Notes: generated by a model not told the origin, from the sequence alone. A DNA stretch of 64,000 nt from Shumkonia mesophila (GCF_026163695.1 NZ_JAOTID010000005.1:186001-250000); one strand, 5' to 3'; shown: positions 18,505 to 27,394, numbered from the stretch's first letter. A program made the numbers and translations.

Positions 18505-19206
18505 TCAGCGAACTTCGCCGGCGCGGGCCGGCTCGTCGGAGTTCAAGTCGGCGATCACCGTTTCGCCGGCGATGGTGCGTTGCCCGAGCGCGACCAGCGG
18601 GGCGACGCCTTCGGGAAGATAGATGTCGAGCCGGCTGCCGAAACGGATCAGGCCGAACCGCTGCCCGGCCTTGACCGGCGTTCCGTTGCCGACGTCGCAG
18701 CGGATGCGCCGGGCGATCAGGCCGGCGATCTGCACGCAGGCGAGGTCGCGTCCGTCGGCCAGGCCGATCCTCAGGCTCTGGCGTTCGTTGAACTCGCTGG
18801 CCTTGTCCAGCGAGGCATTGACGAACTTGCCGGGCCGATAGCTGGCGGCGGCGACCGTGCCGTCGCAGGGAATGCGGTTCACGTGGACGTTAAAGACATT
18901 CATGAAAACGGCAACCCGGTTGCGGGGGGCATCGCCCATCCCCAGTTCGGCCGGCGGAGGCGCCCAGTCGACCAGCTGGACCACCCCGTCGGCAGGGCTG
19001 ACGACAAGACCGGGCCGGGCCGGCGTCACCCGGTCGGGATTGCGGAAGAAATAGGTGCACCACGCCGTCAACGCCAGTCCCAGCCAGCCAAGCGGCTGGG
19101 CGACGTAGGCAAGGCCGAGGGCAATCGCGGCGAACACGCCGATGAAGGGCCAACCGTCACGGTGGATGGGCACAAGAACCGTTTTCAGCAATACCGTCGT
19201 CTCCAC
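18505..19206 (-). CDS. psd: Phosphatidylserine decarboxylase proenzyme
   Basis: Psd decarboxylates phosphatidylserine to phosphatidylethanolamine at the inner membrane. The protein is of the short form (about 230 residues) and self-cleaves at the Gly-Ser of [13 protein letters not shown] to create the pyruvoyl cofactor. A hydrophobic N-terminal pair anchors it. Here the start is a GTG at 19206; a TTG at 19191 with GGAGAC upstream gives an N-terminus more like family members ([12 protein letters not shown]), so the true start may be five codons later. It forms an operon with pssA. Confidence 0.95.
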   Translation of the reverse strand: METTVLLKTVLVPIHRDGWPFIGVFAAIALGLAYVAQPLGWLGLALTAWCTYFFRNPDRVTPARPGLVVSPADGVVQLVDWAPPPAELGMGDAPRNRVAVFMNVFNVHVNRIPCDGTVAAASYRPGKFVNASLDKASEFNERQSLRIGLADGRDLACVQIAGLIARRIRCDVGNGTPVKAGQRFGLIRFGSRLDIYLPEGVAPLVALGQRTIAGETVIADLNSDEPARAGEVR

Positions 19207-19289
19207 GCGGTTGGATCTGCCAAACCACAGTCTACCCCGCCGGGCGGCCGCAGGTTAAGTGTTGTGTAGGCAAGCCTGGGTGCGGGGCT

Positions 19290-20609
19290 TCAATTGGTTC
19301 GCGGCAATTCGAAGATCTGCCCCGGATAGATGAGGTCGGCGTCGGCGATCTGGGCGGCGTTCGCTTCGTAAATGACGGTGTACTGAAAGCCGGTCCCGTA
19401 GGTGCGCCGGGCGATGCGCCACAGGCTGTTGCCGGGCTGGACGATGACATAGCGCCCGGCACCCGGCGACAGGGGTTCGGCCCGCGAGAACGGCAGCGAA
19501 ACGCGGGCCACCACCTTGCCGGCGCCGTCCATCTGGTCGACGCGGAGGGTGTAGAGGCCGGGCTCGACCCGGATCTCGGGGGTCACGCTCCAGCGGTTGT
19601 CGCCGCCGGTCGCCGCGCGGCCGAGAAAGCCGTTGTCGAGATAAAGCTGGACCAGCGATCCCGCCTGGGCCTGGCCGCTGATGCTGAGCCGCCCGGCGTC
19701 GTCATAGTCGATGGCGTCGACCGCCAGCACGAGGGCTGGCTGCCCGGCGGTCGGCTTCTGGAGGACGACGCTGGGGACCGGCCCGTCCGGGACGGTGACC
19801 TTTTCCGGGTTCACGTCGGGAACCTTCAAGACCAGCGGCTGCTGCGGCCGATCGGTGGGACGTCCGGCGATATCCTTGCCCGGTTCCGGTACCACCAGGA
19901 TGACCGATGCGGTGGAGGTCGTCTTGGTTCCCGACGATTCCGCTTCCAGCGTGAGCTGCCGGGTGCCGGCCGGCAACGGCGTTTCGGGCACGAACACCCA
20001 TTCGCCGCGCTTGTCGGCGGTGGCCTCGCCGATGATCTTGCCGTTATCGAGAATGCGCACCTTGCTGCCGGGCGCGGCGCGGCCGGCCATCACGGTGTCG
20101 CCCTTCGGGTTGATGCGCACGACATCGAACGAGGGCGCGACGGGACCCGTCGATGGCGACACATCGGTGGCCTTGCCGCCGCCCGCCGGCTGGCCCGGCG
20201 CCGATGCGGCCTCGCGCGTCATCCGCGCCGCCTGGGACGCCGCGTCGGCGACGGCCTTGGCGGCGTTGGCGGCTTCGGTGGCCTGACGGGCCTCGTCCTC
20301 GGCGGCCTTCGCCTCGGCCCGGGCTTTGGCGGCCGCTTCCTTGGCCTCGGAGGAAGCGCCGGGGGCGTCGGCCCGGGAAACGGCTTCCTCGGCCGCCTGT
20401 CTGGCGGCGGCGGCCTTGGCGGCGGCCTCGCGGGCGCGTTCGGCGGCCTTGGCGGCGGCCTCGGAAGCCGCCTTGGCGGCGGCTTGCGGCGTCGAAGCCT
20501 GCTCCAGCGGCTCCTCGCTCATTTCCTGTTGCCAGAGGAGGAAGTTGGCACCGATCGCGGCCATGACGACGACGACGCCGATTGCCGTAATTACAAGCGG
20601 GCGGTTCAC
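19290..20609 (-). CDS. Membrane-anchored LysM-domain protein with alanine-rich stalk
   Basis: The protein has one N-terminal membrane segment (about 24 hydrophobic residues after NRPL). Next comes an alanine/lysine/glutamate-rich stretch of roughly 110 residues likely to be helical or coiled coil, then two or three Ig-like repeats (GKIIGEATADKRGEWVFVPE; GFLGRAATGGDNRWSVTPE). The C-terminal LysM domain (YVIVQPGNSLWRIARRTYG) binds peptidoglycan. It thus spans from inner membrane to cell wall. The GTG at 20609 is preferred because the anchor follows at once; an in-frame TTG at 20657 is also open. The function beyond wall binding is unknown. Confidence 0.85.
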   Translation of the reverse strand: MNRPLVITAIGVVVVMAAIGANFLLWQQEMSEEPLEQASTPQAAAKAASEAAAKAAERAREAAAKAAAARQAAEEAVSRADAPGASSEAKEAAAKARAEAKAAEDEARQATEAANAAKAVADAASQAARMTREAASAPGQPAGGGKATDVSPSTGPVAPSFDVVRINPKGDTVMAGRAAPGSKVRILDNGKIIGEATADKRGEWVFVPETPLPAGTRQLTLEAESSGTKTTSTASVILVVPEPGKDIAGRPTDRPQQPLVLKVPDVNPEKVTVPDGPVPSVVLQKPTAGQPALVLAVDAIDYDDAGRLSISGQAQAGSLVQLYLDNGFLGRAATGGDNRWSVTPEIRVEPGLYTLRVDQMDGAGKVVARVSLPFSRAEPLSPGAGRYVIVQPGNSLWRIARRTYGTGFQYTVIYEANAAQIADADLIYPGQIFELPRTN

Positions 20610-20753
20610 ACGTTCCCCCAGTTCAAGCCGACGAAACTCCAAGAAAAAGTTGGACAACAGTAATACGGCCCACGGGGCAGCGCAACGGCCGCTTGGGAAA
20701 GGGGAACGGACCGCGCGAAGGGCGCGAAGTCTGCCCCAGCCGGACCGTTCGCT

Positions 20754-21644
20754 TCACTTCGCCGGCTTGCGGGCGACCTTGTTGCTGATGGCGGGCAGCG
20801 ACTTGAGATAGGCGGCGAGGGCGGTTCGGTCGGCCGGCGTCAGCTTGGCGGTGCTGTTGGAAACGACTTCGCCCATGCCGCCGCCGACGAAATCGCCGTC
20901 CGGGGTCATGCCGAGGGTGAGCAGGGTGTCGATGTCGTCTTCCGACCAGCCGCCGATGCCGGTTTCCTTGTCCGGCGTGATGTTGGGCACCGAACCGCCG
21001 TCGGGCCCCTCGATGGTGCCGGCCAGCGTCCTGTCGGCCTGGGTGGCGCCAAAGGCGTTGCGCGGCGTATGGCATTCGCCGCAATGGCCAAGCGCCGTCG
21101 CCAGATAGGCGCCGCGGTTCCACTTGTCGTCATGGGCGGCATCCGGGCGAAAGGGGCCGGGGGTGAAGAAGAGCGCCTTCCAGCCGGCGATCAGGAAGCG
21201 CCAGCCGAAGGGTGCGCGGACCTCGTGCGGCCGGTTTTCACGCGCCACCGGCGGCAGCGAAAAGAGGTAGGCCTTGAGATCGGCCATGTCGGCGTCGCTC
21301 ATGCGGGTGTAGGACGGATAGGGAAAGACCGGAAACAAGTGGCTTCCGTCCGGGGCGCGGCCGTGACGCAGCGCGGCGATGAAGTCGCCGTCCGACCAGG
21401 TGCCGATGCCGGTCGCGGCGTCGGGGGTGATGTTGGGGCTGTAAAAGACGCCGAACGGCGTTTCCAGCCGCCGGCCGCCGGCCAGGGGCGCGCCCTGATT
21501 GGCGGTGTCGGTATGGCAGACCCCGCAGTTGGCGGCGTCGAAGACGTACTTGCCCCGCGCGACGGCGCCATCGCCGTCGGCGCCAAGCGCCGACGGGGCG
21601 GCGAGGAGGGCGCTGATGAGAATCCAGGCTGTCGGCGCGCGCAT
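20754..21644 (-). CDS. Diheme cytochrome c
   Basis: The 296-residue exported protein has a Sec signal peptide ending at ALG-AD and two class I cytochrome c domains, each with a CXXCH haem site: CGVCH in the first third and CGECH in the second. Both halves share SPNITPDAATGIGTW / VPNITPDKETGIGGW segments, so the protein arose by duplication. Such diheme cytochromes carry electrons from periplasmic dehydrogenases to terminal oxidases. The partner is unknown. A cytochrome c-prime/c556-type gene lies 71 bases upstream on the same strand and is probably cotranscribed. Confidence 0.9.
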   Translation of the reverse strand: MRAPTAWILISALLAAPSALGADGDGAVARGKYVFDAANCGVCHTDTANQGAPLAGGRRLETPFGVFYSPNITPDAATGIGTWSDGDFIAALRHGRAPDGSHLFPVFPYPSYTRMSDADMADLKAYLFSLPPVARENRPHEVRAPFGWRFLIAGWKALFFTPGPFRPDAAHDDKWNRGAYLATALGHCGECHTPRNAFGATQADRTLAGTIEGPDGGSVPNITPDKETGIGGWSEDDIDTLLTLGMTPDGDFVGGGMGEVVSNSTAKLTPADRTALAAYLKSLPAISNKVARKPAK

Positions 21645-21715
21645 GGAAAACCCCAGGCAAAGGGGCCGAAACGCCTCGTGTCGGCGTTCCGGCCCCGGAT
21701 CACGGGACGACGGCG

Positions 21716-22186
21716 TCAGTTCTTCTTGCGGTAGGTCTGGTGGCAGCCGCCGCAGCTCTTGCCCAGTTCGCCGAAGGCGGCGGCAATGGCCGTCATGTCG
21801 CCGCCGCCGGCCACGCCGGCGAACTTGGCCGAAGCGGTCTCGAAGGCCGTCACCGCCTTGGCGAACTCGTCGGGCTTTTCCCAGATGACGGGAAGCGCCG
21901 TTGTCTCGGCGCCGGCGTCGGAGCCCTTCGGGAAGATATCCTTGGTCAGCGCGCCCATGGCGGCGACGGCGTTGGCGTGGCCGGGCAGGTGGCTCTTGGC
22001 GTCGATCTGCCCTTTGACGAGGGAAGCCAGCGCGCCCATATGGCCGCCGAGCGCCTTCATCACGGACTGGCGGTACTTGATGGCGGCCTCGTCGGCCTGG
22101 GCCGGCCCGCCGGCCAGGCCGAAACCGAAAGCCGCGATCAGCGCGACGGCGACGAATTTGGCCGCTTTTCCGAAAAGGTCCTGCAT
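21716..22186 (-). CDS. Cytochrome c, class II (c-prime / c556 type)
   Basis: The 156-residue protein has a signal peptide (cleaved near AQA-DE), a four-helix-bundle composition and the haem motif CGGCHQTYRKKN at the very C-terminus, the defining arrangement of class II cytochromes. Residues AAIKYRQSVMKALGGHMGAL match the first helix of the c556 group with a possible Met ligand. It may be electron carrier or ligand-binding protein in the periplasm. It forms a likely operon with the diheme cytochrome gene and is divergent from the LOG-family gene. Confidence 0.9.
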   Translation of the reverse strand: MQDLFGKAAKFVAVALIAAFGFGLAGGPAQADEAAIKYRQSVMKALGGHMGALASLVKGQIDAKSHLPGHANAVAAMGALTKDIFPKGSDAGAETTALPVIWEKPDEFAKAVTAFETASAKFAGVAGGGDMTAIAAAFGELGKSCGGCHQTYRKKN

Positions 22187-22323
22187 CGATGTCTCCCCGA
22201 AAACGAGTTGGATCCAATCCATAAACAAAGCCGGATGGCACTTATTCCGGCGGTTCGGCGGGATGCCACACGAGACAGCTACGCTGTCCATGACTATAAA
22301 TGGGAAGCAAAGGAGTTTTCCAG

Positions 22324-22968
22324 GTGGACGATACAATCAAATTTCCGTCAGACGCATCCGACAGAGCGGTTCGGCGCCCGGATATCCGCGCGCTTTGCGT
22401 GTTCGCGGGCTCGCGCATGGGGCTCAACGGGCGCTTTCGCGCCGCCGCCGAGCGTTTGGGCCGATTGATGGCCGAACGGGGCATCCGGCTGGTCTACGGC
22501 GGCGGCGCCATCGGGTTGATGGGGGTGCTGGCCAAGTCGGTTCTGGACCATGGCGGCGAGGTGACCGGCGTCATCCCCGACTTCCTGATGACCCTGGAAG
22601 TGGGCGACCCCGGCGTCACCGAGCTGATCGTCGTCGGCAGCATGCACGAGCGCAAGGCCCGCATGTTCGACCTGTCGGACGGTTTCGTCGTGTTGCCGGG
22701 CGGGCTGGGGACGCTGGACGAAACCATCGAGATGGCGACCTGGAAGCAGCTTCAGCTTCATGCCAAGCCGATCATCGCCGTCAACGTCGACGGCTATTGG
22801 GATTCGCTTAAGGGCCTTCTTGGCGCCGTCGTGGCCGGCGGCTTCGCCCATCCCGCCATGCCCAGTCTGATTTCGACCGTCGATACGGTGGACGACGTCT
22901 TCGACGCGGCGGCCACTGCGCCGCTTCCGGGGCGGGAAATCCTGCTCAGTCACCTGCAAGGCGATTGA
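22324..22968 (+). CDS. LOG-family protein (cytokinin riboside phosphoribohydrolase type)
   Basis: The 214-residue Rossmann-fold protein has both LOG family hallmarks: the N-terminal VFAGSRMG segment and the PGGLGTLDETIEM active-site motif. LOG enzymes split nucleoside 5'-monophosphates into base and ribose 5-phosphate; in bacteria they may recycle AMP or modified nucleotides. GTG 22324 is chosen as start because AAGGAG lies eight bases upstream; an ATG at 22300 lacks such a site and would place the SD inside the gene. Confidence 0.88.
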   Translation: MDDTIKFPSDASDRAVRRPDIRALCVFAGSRMGLNGRFRAAAERLGRLMAERGIRLVYGGGAIGLMGVLAKSVLDHGGEVTGVIPDFLMTLEVGDPGVTELIVVGSMHERKARMFDLSDGFVVLPGGLGTLDETIEMATWKQLQLHAKPIIAVNVDGYWDSLKGLLGAVVAGGFAHPAMPSLISTVDTVDDVFDAAATAPLPGREILLSHLQGD

Positions 22969-22993
22969 ATCCGCTGCCCCGGCCCACGCCCGT

Positions 22994-24130
22994 TCATATG
23001 TCGAGCGGTTCGAACGCCACCTGAAGAGAGGCGAAGGTGTTTTCCCAGGCCGCGCGGGACCCCACTGTCACGAAAGCCGGCATGACGGCCCGTGCCCCCA
23101 CCGAGCGCAGCATGGCCGCGTTGTCGGAAAGCCGAGGATGGACGTTCCAGCGGAGGCGCGTCGCGCGGCCGGCCTCCGAAACTGCCAAGGCCGGCGTGCC
23201 GCGCGGCACGTATCCGGTGAGCACGACGGCGACATCGTCGCGTTCATGCCAAAGGGGGAGGAGCCGCGCGCTTTCGCCCTGGTTGGCATTGGCGTTGGTC
23301 GCCAGCGCAATGCCATCCGGGACATCGCGCAGCGGTCGCGCCGCGGCAAGCAGGCGGGAAAGCCGCTCGCCCGCGCCTGGTCGCAGGGCATCTCTCCACG
23401 GGCCGATCAGGCGCTCGAGGGTGCGACGCAGCGCCCCGCACAGGGCCGGCCGCTTCTGCATCGCTTCGAGAACGAACAGGGCGATCTCGGGCCCTCGGCC
23501 GGTTGCCGGCACCGGCAGCAGTGCATGACGGCTGGCCAGCGCCCGGCGCAGCGATCGGCGGCATGCCGACTGCGGCTCGTCGGAGAACCCATCCGATGCA
23601 TCGATGATGGCTGTGGCGGCCGGTGGCGGGTCGTCAAACGCATAGATTTCGGATTCGACACAGGTGTCGCCGGCGTAGAGAAGCCCGTGCCCGACGCCGA
23701 GGTGCAGCCAGACGCCGCCGGGGGAATGACCGTTACGCCCGGTGGTGACCTTGATGCCCGACACATCGATGCATCCACGCAGGGGCAATGTCCGTACCGC
23801 ACCGCCGTCCGGCATCGCGATCTGCGAGGCAACGATGTCGGTCGCATAGACCGGCGGGTTGCCGATTTGGTCCAACAGGTGAAGGCCGCCGGCGTGGTCT
23901 CCATGCGCGTGGGACAGCACCAGCGCATCCACACGGCCGATACCGCCGACATCCGCCTCCTGACCGATGTCCGGACCCACTCCGATGTCGAGCACAAGGC
24001 GCCGGTCGGCCGCTTCCACCAAGAAGCACGCAGGCCCCTTGCCCCCGATGCCGGAAATCGGCGTCAGCCGCACCCCGCCGCCTCCGCCGGGGATACCGCG
24101 GCCCGTCAAACGCCCGCCTTGCCTATTCAT
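22994..24130 (-). CDS. MBL-fold metallohydrolase in the LysR-controlled locus
   Basis: The 378-residue protein has the metallo-beta-lactamase fold: strands around KGPACFLVEAADRRLVLDIG, the zinc motif SHAHGDH (H74, H76, D78, H79), HSPGG and AGDTCVESEIYAFDDPPP. The long C-terminal half with TGYVPRGTPAL and MPAFVTVGSR resembles the beta-CASP-like arrangement, but I cannot assign a substrate. No signal peptide is seen. The ATG at 24130 with GAGGGA nine bases upstream is preferred over a GTG one codon earlier. A promoter with a LysR-type box shared with the transporter operon lies 33-100 bases upstream, tying it to the same pathway. Confidence 0.8.
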   Translation of the reverse strand: MNRQGGRLTGRGIPGGGGGVRLTPISGIGGKGPACFLVEAADRRLVLDIGVGPDIGQEADVGGIGRVDALVLSHAHGDHAGGLHLLDQIGNPPVYATDIVASQIAMPDGGAVRTLPLRGCIDVSGIKVTTGRNGHSPGGVWLHLGVGHGLLYAGDTCVESEIYAFDDPPPAATAIIDASDGFSDEPQSACRRSLRRALASRHALLPVPATGRGPEIALFVLEAMQKRPALCGALRRTLERLIGPWRDALRPGAGERLSRLLAAARPLRDVPDGIALATNANANQGESARLLPLWHERDDVAVVLTGYVPRGTPALAVSEAGRATRLRWNVHPRLSDNAAMLRSVGARAVMPAFVTVGSRAAWENTFASLQVAFEPLDI

Positions 24131-24162
24131 CACGTCCGTTCCCTCGATGTCTCCGATCGCCC

Positions 24163-24229
24163 ATCATTGGAAAGGCCGGGTGGCCGGTCAAATTGACTTG
24201 GTCGATCCGCTTATCGAGAAAACCGATGC
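24163..24229 (-). promoter_or_regulatory. Promoter and LysR-type operator of the MBL gene
   Basis: Reading the minus strand, a LysR-type box ATC-N9-GAT (24227-24213) is followed by a -35-like TTGACC (24191-24186), a 17-base spacer and a -10-like AATGAT (24168-24163). The 44-base block 24186-24229 matches 28922-28965 without gaps, sharing the first ten bases, CGATCC and TATCGAGAAA. Its distance to the start codon is also nearly the same as in the second copy. Confidence 0.7.
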
Positions 24230-24249
24230 GAGCGCGGGATCGCGGCGGT

Positions 24250-25146
24250 TCAGAAGCCAGACATGATGCGGATGAAGGCGCGGGCGGTTTCGGAAGGCTC
24301 GAGGTCCTTGGCCCACAGCGCATAGATGGTCCGCTTCGGCGAAAATCCGGGGATGTGACACTCGTGCAGCTTCCCCTGCGCGATCTCGTCTTGGACGGCG
24401 CGGCGGGAAAGGACGGCGAAGCCAGGGCCTTTAAGCAGGGCCGCCTTGACCGACTCGACGCTGCCGACCACCCGGATGTCACGAAGCTCCAGGCCACAAC
24501 CCTTCCGCAGGTAGGTCAGCATAGACGACGACTGGTTGGTCATGTACAGCGTCTGCTCTTGCAGCCACCGGATGGGCGAGGCGCGTTCAACGTGCTTGCG
24601 GGGCCCAGCCCCAGGCCCCGTCACGATGGACAACGGGTCGTCCATCACCGCCTGCGCGGCGAGATCGGCGTGTTCGAAGCCTTCGGGCTGCGAGACGATA
24701 CCGAAACACGTGCCGGAGGCGTCGTGCCGGACGGCTTCGATCACCTCTCGCGTATACCTGACGTGGGTATTCACCGTGACCCGCGGATACAGGCGCGCGA
24801 ACTCGGCCAGCACGCCGGGAAGGATGAACAGCCCGGGCGTATGGGAGGCGACAACGGCGATCTGGACGTTCTCGATCCGCCGTTCCGCCGCCAAAGCGGC
24901 ATAGGCGGCATCCAATTGCGTCAGCGCCGCCACGATCTTCGGAAGGATCCGCTCTCCGGCGCTGGTCAGGGTGACTTCCTGGCGCGTGTCGCGGGAGCGG
25001 TTGAGCAGCCGGGCACCGAACCAGTCCTCCACCCGCTTGATTCTGAGCGATGCCGTGGATTGCGTGCAATGGAGCTTCACCGCCGCCTTGGTGAAGCTTC
25101 CGCTGACGGTTACCTCGTGAAAGGTCTGAAGATCCTCGATCTTCAA
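24250..25146 (-). CDS. LysR-family transcriptional regulator
   Basis: The 298-residue protein has the LysR winged helix at residues 1-60 (FTKAAVKLHCTQSTASLRIK) and a full substrate-binding effector domain. The start is a TTG at 25146 with AGGGGAGG five bases upstream; the protein then begins with the usual KIEDLQTFHEV. It is the last gene of a run that includes the DASS transporter and the ApgM-like enzyme, and it lies directly beside one of two matching ATC-N9-GAT elements. By inference it senses the imported anion or its product and activates both promoters. Confidence 0.92.
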   Translation of the reverse strand: MKIEDLQTFHEVTVSGSFTKAAVKLHCTQSTASLRIKRVEDWFGARLLNRSRDTRQEVTLTSAGERILPKIVAALTQLDAAYAALAAERRIENVQIAVVASHTPGLFILPGVLAEFARLYPRVTVNTHVRYTREVIEAVRHDASGTCFGIVSQPEGFEHADLAAQAVMDDPLSIVTGPGAGPRKHVERASPIRWLQEQTLYMTNQSSSMLTYLRKGCGLELRDIRVVGSVESVKAALLKGPGFAVLSRRAVQDEIAQGKLHECHIPGFSPKRTIYALWAKDLEPSETARAFIRIMSGF

Positions 25147-25163
25147 TCCGGCCTCCCCTTGAT

Positions 25164-25193
25164 GGGACCTCGCGATCGGCTTGGCGAGGTCCC
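25164..25193. other. Perfect 10-bp stem-loop in the lysR leader
   Basis: GGGACCTCGC (25164-25173) and GCGAGGTCCC (25184-25193) form a perfect ten-pair stem with a ten-base loop. It lies between the ApgM-like gene and the LysR start, ending 18 bases before the TTG. Without a T-run it may be an attenuator, processing site or weak terminator that lowers lysR expression relative to the genes upstream. Confidence 0.5.
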
Positions 25194-25269
25194 GGTCCGG
25201 CCGCTCATCCGGAGTGGGAGGAAGCCTACGCGCAGACGCGGGAGCTAGGCAAGACGGTCCCGAGCTGCC

Positions 25270-26520
25270 TCAGGCGCCGCGCTTGGGCATCATGTTCAAC
25301 TGGTCCAGTTGGGTCCTGAAGACATCGCGCGCCGTCAGGCCCGAGAGCGAGCCGGTGCGGAAGCTGCTTTCGCCGGTGACGGCGATGCCGTCCCGCCGGA
25401 CCGTCGGCCCGGAAATGAAGGTCGGCACCGGATCGCCGGAATGGTCGCCTTTTTCGCACGGCGTCGAGTGATCGCCGGTCAGGGAGATGATCGTCCGATC
25501 CAGATCGAGGTGCCGACGGAACAGGCCGAACATGCCGTCGATATCCTCAATGACGCGAATTTTTTCCAGTGGGTTGCCGTCGTGGCCGCAAAGGTCGGGT
25601 CCCTTGACGTGAACGACGGTCCAGTCGAACCCCTGGCGGACACAGTCGATCGCCTGGCGGGCCTTCGCCTGCAAGTCGGAACGGATGCCCCCGGTGAAGC
25701 TCTTGTTGTGGAAGGTTTCGAGCCCGACCAGCCGGGCGATGCCCAGCACCGTCAGGTCGCCCGCCACGCACGCGCAGGTCAGCTTGAACTGGCAGCCGAT
25801 CGGCACCACGCTGCTGGTACGCCCGACTCCGCGCAGTAGAACCACGTTGGCCGGGGGCTTGCCCTCGGCGCGGCGTTGCCGGTTGACCGGGTGGGGATCG
25901 AGGTGCTGGCGGCAGAGCGTGGTGAACTCGTTGACCAGGCTGGCCGTGCGTGCCGCCTCGGCACTGCCGTCGGTCGGCGTGCAGGCCGGAAGCGCCACGT
26001 CGGGGCCGGAGACGTTGGGGTCGGTGGGCGTGACCGCCGTCGAAAGCCCAGCTTGACGAAAGACGATGGCGACGCGGTGTTCGGTCAAGGGCTTGGCCAG
26101 GACCCGCGCGCCGCCGCCGAGTTGCATGCCATCCAGGGCGGCGGCGAGTTCACGGGTGCCGGAGGCGATGCGGCCGGCCCGGCGGTCGAGGACATGAGAT
26201 CGCTCGTCAACGGTTGCGAAGTTTCCGCGGAAGGCGATGTCGTCGGGCCCCATCATGATGCCGGCGCTGAACGCCTCGAGCGGGCCGCGCCCCGGATATA
26301 CCTCGTCCGGATCGAAGCCGAAGATCACCAGATGGCCGACATCGGTGCCGACGGGGATGCCTGGCTTGTAGGGATGGACGTTGCCGCACAGGCCGCGCGC
26401 GGCGAAGAAATCCATGTTGGGGGTGGTGGCCTGTTCCAATGGCGTCCGTCCGCCCAACTCGGGGATCGGCCGATCGCCGAGGCCGTCGGCGATCAGCAGC
26501 AATCCTTGTTTGCCGTTCAT
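25270..26520 (-). CDS. ApgM-like alkaline-phosphatase-superfamily metalloenzyme
   Basis: The 416-residue protein follows the archaeal-type cofactor-independent phosphoglycerate mutase (ApgM) template: LIADGLGDRPIPELGGRTPL with metal ligand D12, GFDPDEVYPGRGPLEAFSAG, and the C-terminal VHVKGPDLCGHDGNPLEKIR and TGDHSTPCEKGDHSGDP ligand clusters. In ApgM the nucleophile is Ser in a GSD motif; here the position is Thr59 (PVGTDVGHL). Thr nucleophiles are used by superfamily members such as phosphonoacetate hydrolase and nucleotide pyrophosphatases, so the enzyme may hydrolyse a phosphonate, phosphodiester or related ester rather than act in glycolysis. Location with a DASS importer and LysR regulator supports a catabolic role. 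Confidence 0.8.
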   Translation of the reverse strand: MNGKQGLLLIADGLGDRPIPELGGRTPLEQATTPNMDFFAARGLCGNVHPYKPGIPVGTDVGHLVIFGFDPDEVYPGRGPLEAFSAGIMMGPDDIAFRGNFATVDERSHVLDRRAGRIASGTRELAAALDGMQLGGGARVLAKPLTEHRVAIVFRQAGLSTAVTPTDPNVSGPDVALPACTPTDGSAEAARTASLVNEFTTLCRQHLDPHPVNRQRRAEGKPPANVVLLRGVGRTSSVVPIGCQFKLTCACVAGDLTVLGIARLVGLETFHNKSFTGGIRSDLQAKARQAIDCVRQGFDWTVVHVKGPDLCGHDGNPLEKIRVIEDIDGMFGLFRRHLDLDRTIISLTGDHSTPCEKGDHSGDPVPTFISGPTVRRDGIAVTGESSFRTGSLSGLTARDVFRTQLDQLNMMPKRGA

Positions 26521-26653
26521 GCAGGAAAATCCTTCCTCTCCGCCGCCGGACGTCGCCGGCGCCGTATGCGTTCGCTAAATCGGGGCCACCCCTGGCGTGG
26601 CGACCGGTCCCGGGGGGACTCCGGAACCGGCCGCCTCGCGCCGCCGCGGCCGA

Positions 26654-27394
26654 TCAGGCGGGGCCGGGCCCTTCGACCGTTCGCCGTTCTCCCGGCCGGG
26701 TCAGGCGGACCAGAGTGTCGCGCCGCACCCACAGCCAGAAGGCCGAGACCCCCAGGATGATTCCCCACATGACCATGTTGAAAACGCCGGGTTTCCGGTA
26801 GGTGTTGAACTTGACGGCCACCTTGTCGAGGGCGAGCACCCGGGCCTTGGTCAGCACGAACTGATGCCCGCTTCCCTCTTCGACCATTTTCGCGTCCTTC
26901 GGAATGTCGGCCAGTTGGACGCCGGCGGGCAAGACCGCCCGGAACTCATAGTTGGCGAGGGGCGACGGGCCGCTGTTGGTGAACGCGTAGCTCAGCGTCT
27001 CGATCTGACCGGGGAAGCTCGTCTCTCCGCTCTTCGGTTTGCCCTTGAAGAAGCCGTCGACGGTACCCGCGAACGTCATCGTCACGTCCGCGTCGCCCTT
27101 GTCGAAGCGGTAAACCAGCGCCTTCTCGCCGCCCTTGGGCTTGTCGGGCTTGTTCGATAGCAGACCGCTGCTGCTTTCGACGAACCCCGCCTCCTTGGCG
27201 AGGATGGGCAGGTACAGTTCGCCGGCCTTGTTGGTCTTGCCTTTCACGGTGATTTCGAGGTTGGCGTTCCGGCCGTCGCCGACGAAGGTCTCCTTGAACC
27301 CCAGGATGTCGCCGAAATCGCCCGCCACGGCGGCCGTGAAGGGCATGGCCAGCAGAAGGGCGGAGCAGACGGTGAGAGTGGTATTCTTGGACAT
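26654..27394 (-). CDS. Secreted, C-terminally membrane-anchored protein of unknown function
   Basis: The 246-residue protein has a clear signal peptide (LLLAMPFTAAVAG), a beta-rich extracytoplasmic body with features like NEW3/Ig-type domains (YAFTNSGPSPLANYEFRAVL), and a C-terminal membrane helix (MVMWGIILGVSAFWLWV) followed by a basic tail. It would face the periplasm. A strong AAAGGAGG site precedes the ATG at 27394. The gene starts 20 bases after the DASS transporter, so it is cotranscribed and may act as accessory subunit for uptake. I do not recognise a named family. Confidence 0.7.
   Translation of the reverse strand: MSKNTTLTVCSALLLAMPFTAAVAGDFGDILGFKETFVGDGRNANLEITVKGKTNKAGELYLPILAKEAGFVESSSGLLSNKPDKPKGGEKALVYRFDKGDADVTMTFAGTVDGFFKGKPKSGETSFPGQIETLSYAFTNSGPSPLANYEFRAVLPAGVQLADIPKDAKMVEEGSGHQFVLTKARVLALDKVAVKFNTYRKPGVFNMVMWGIILGVSAFWLWVRRDTLVRLTRPGERRTVEGPGPA

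Noticed and set aside
22209-22218. Palindrome TTGGATCCAA between the cytochrome and LOG genes.
   Set aside because: Short and not repeated; no regulator suggested.
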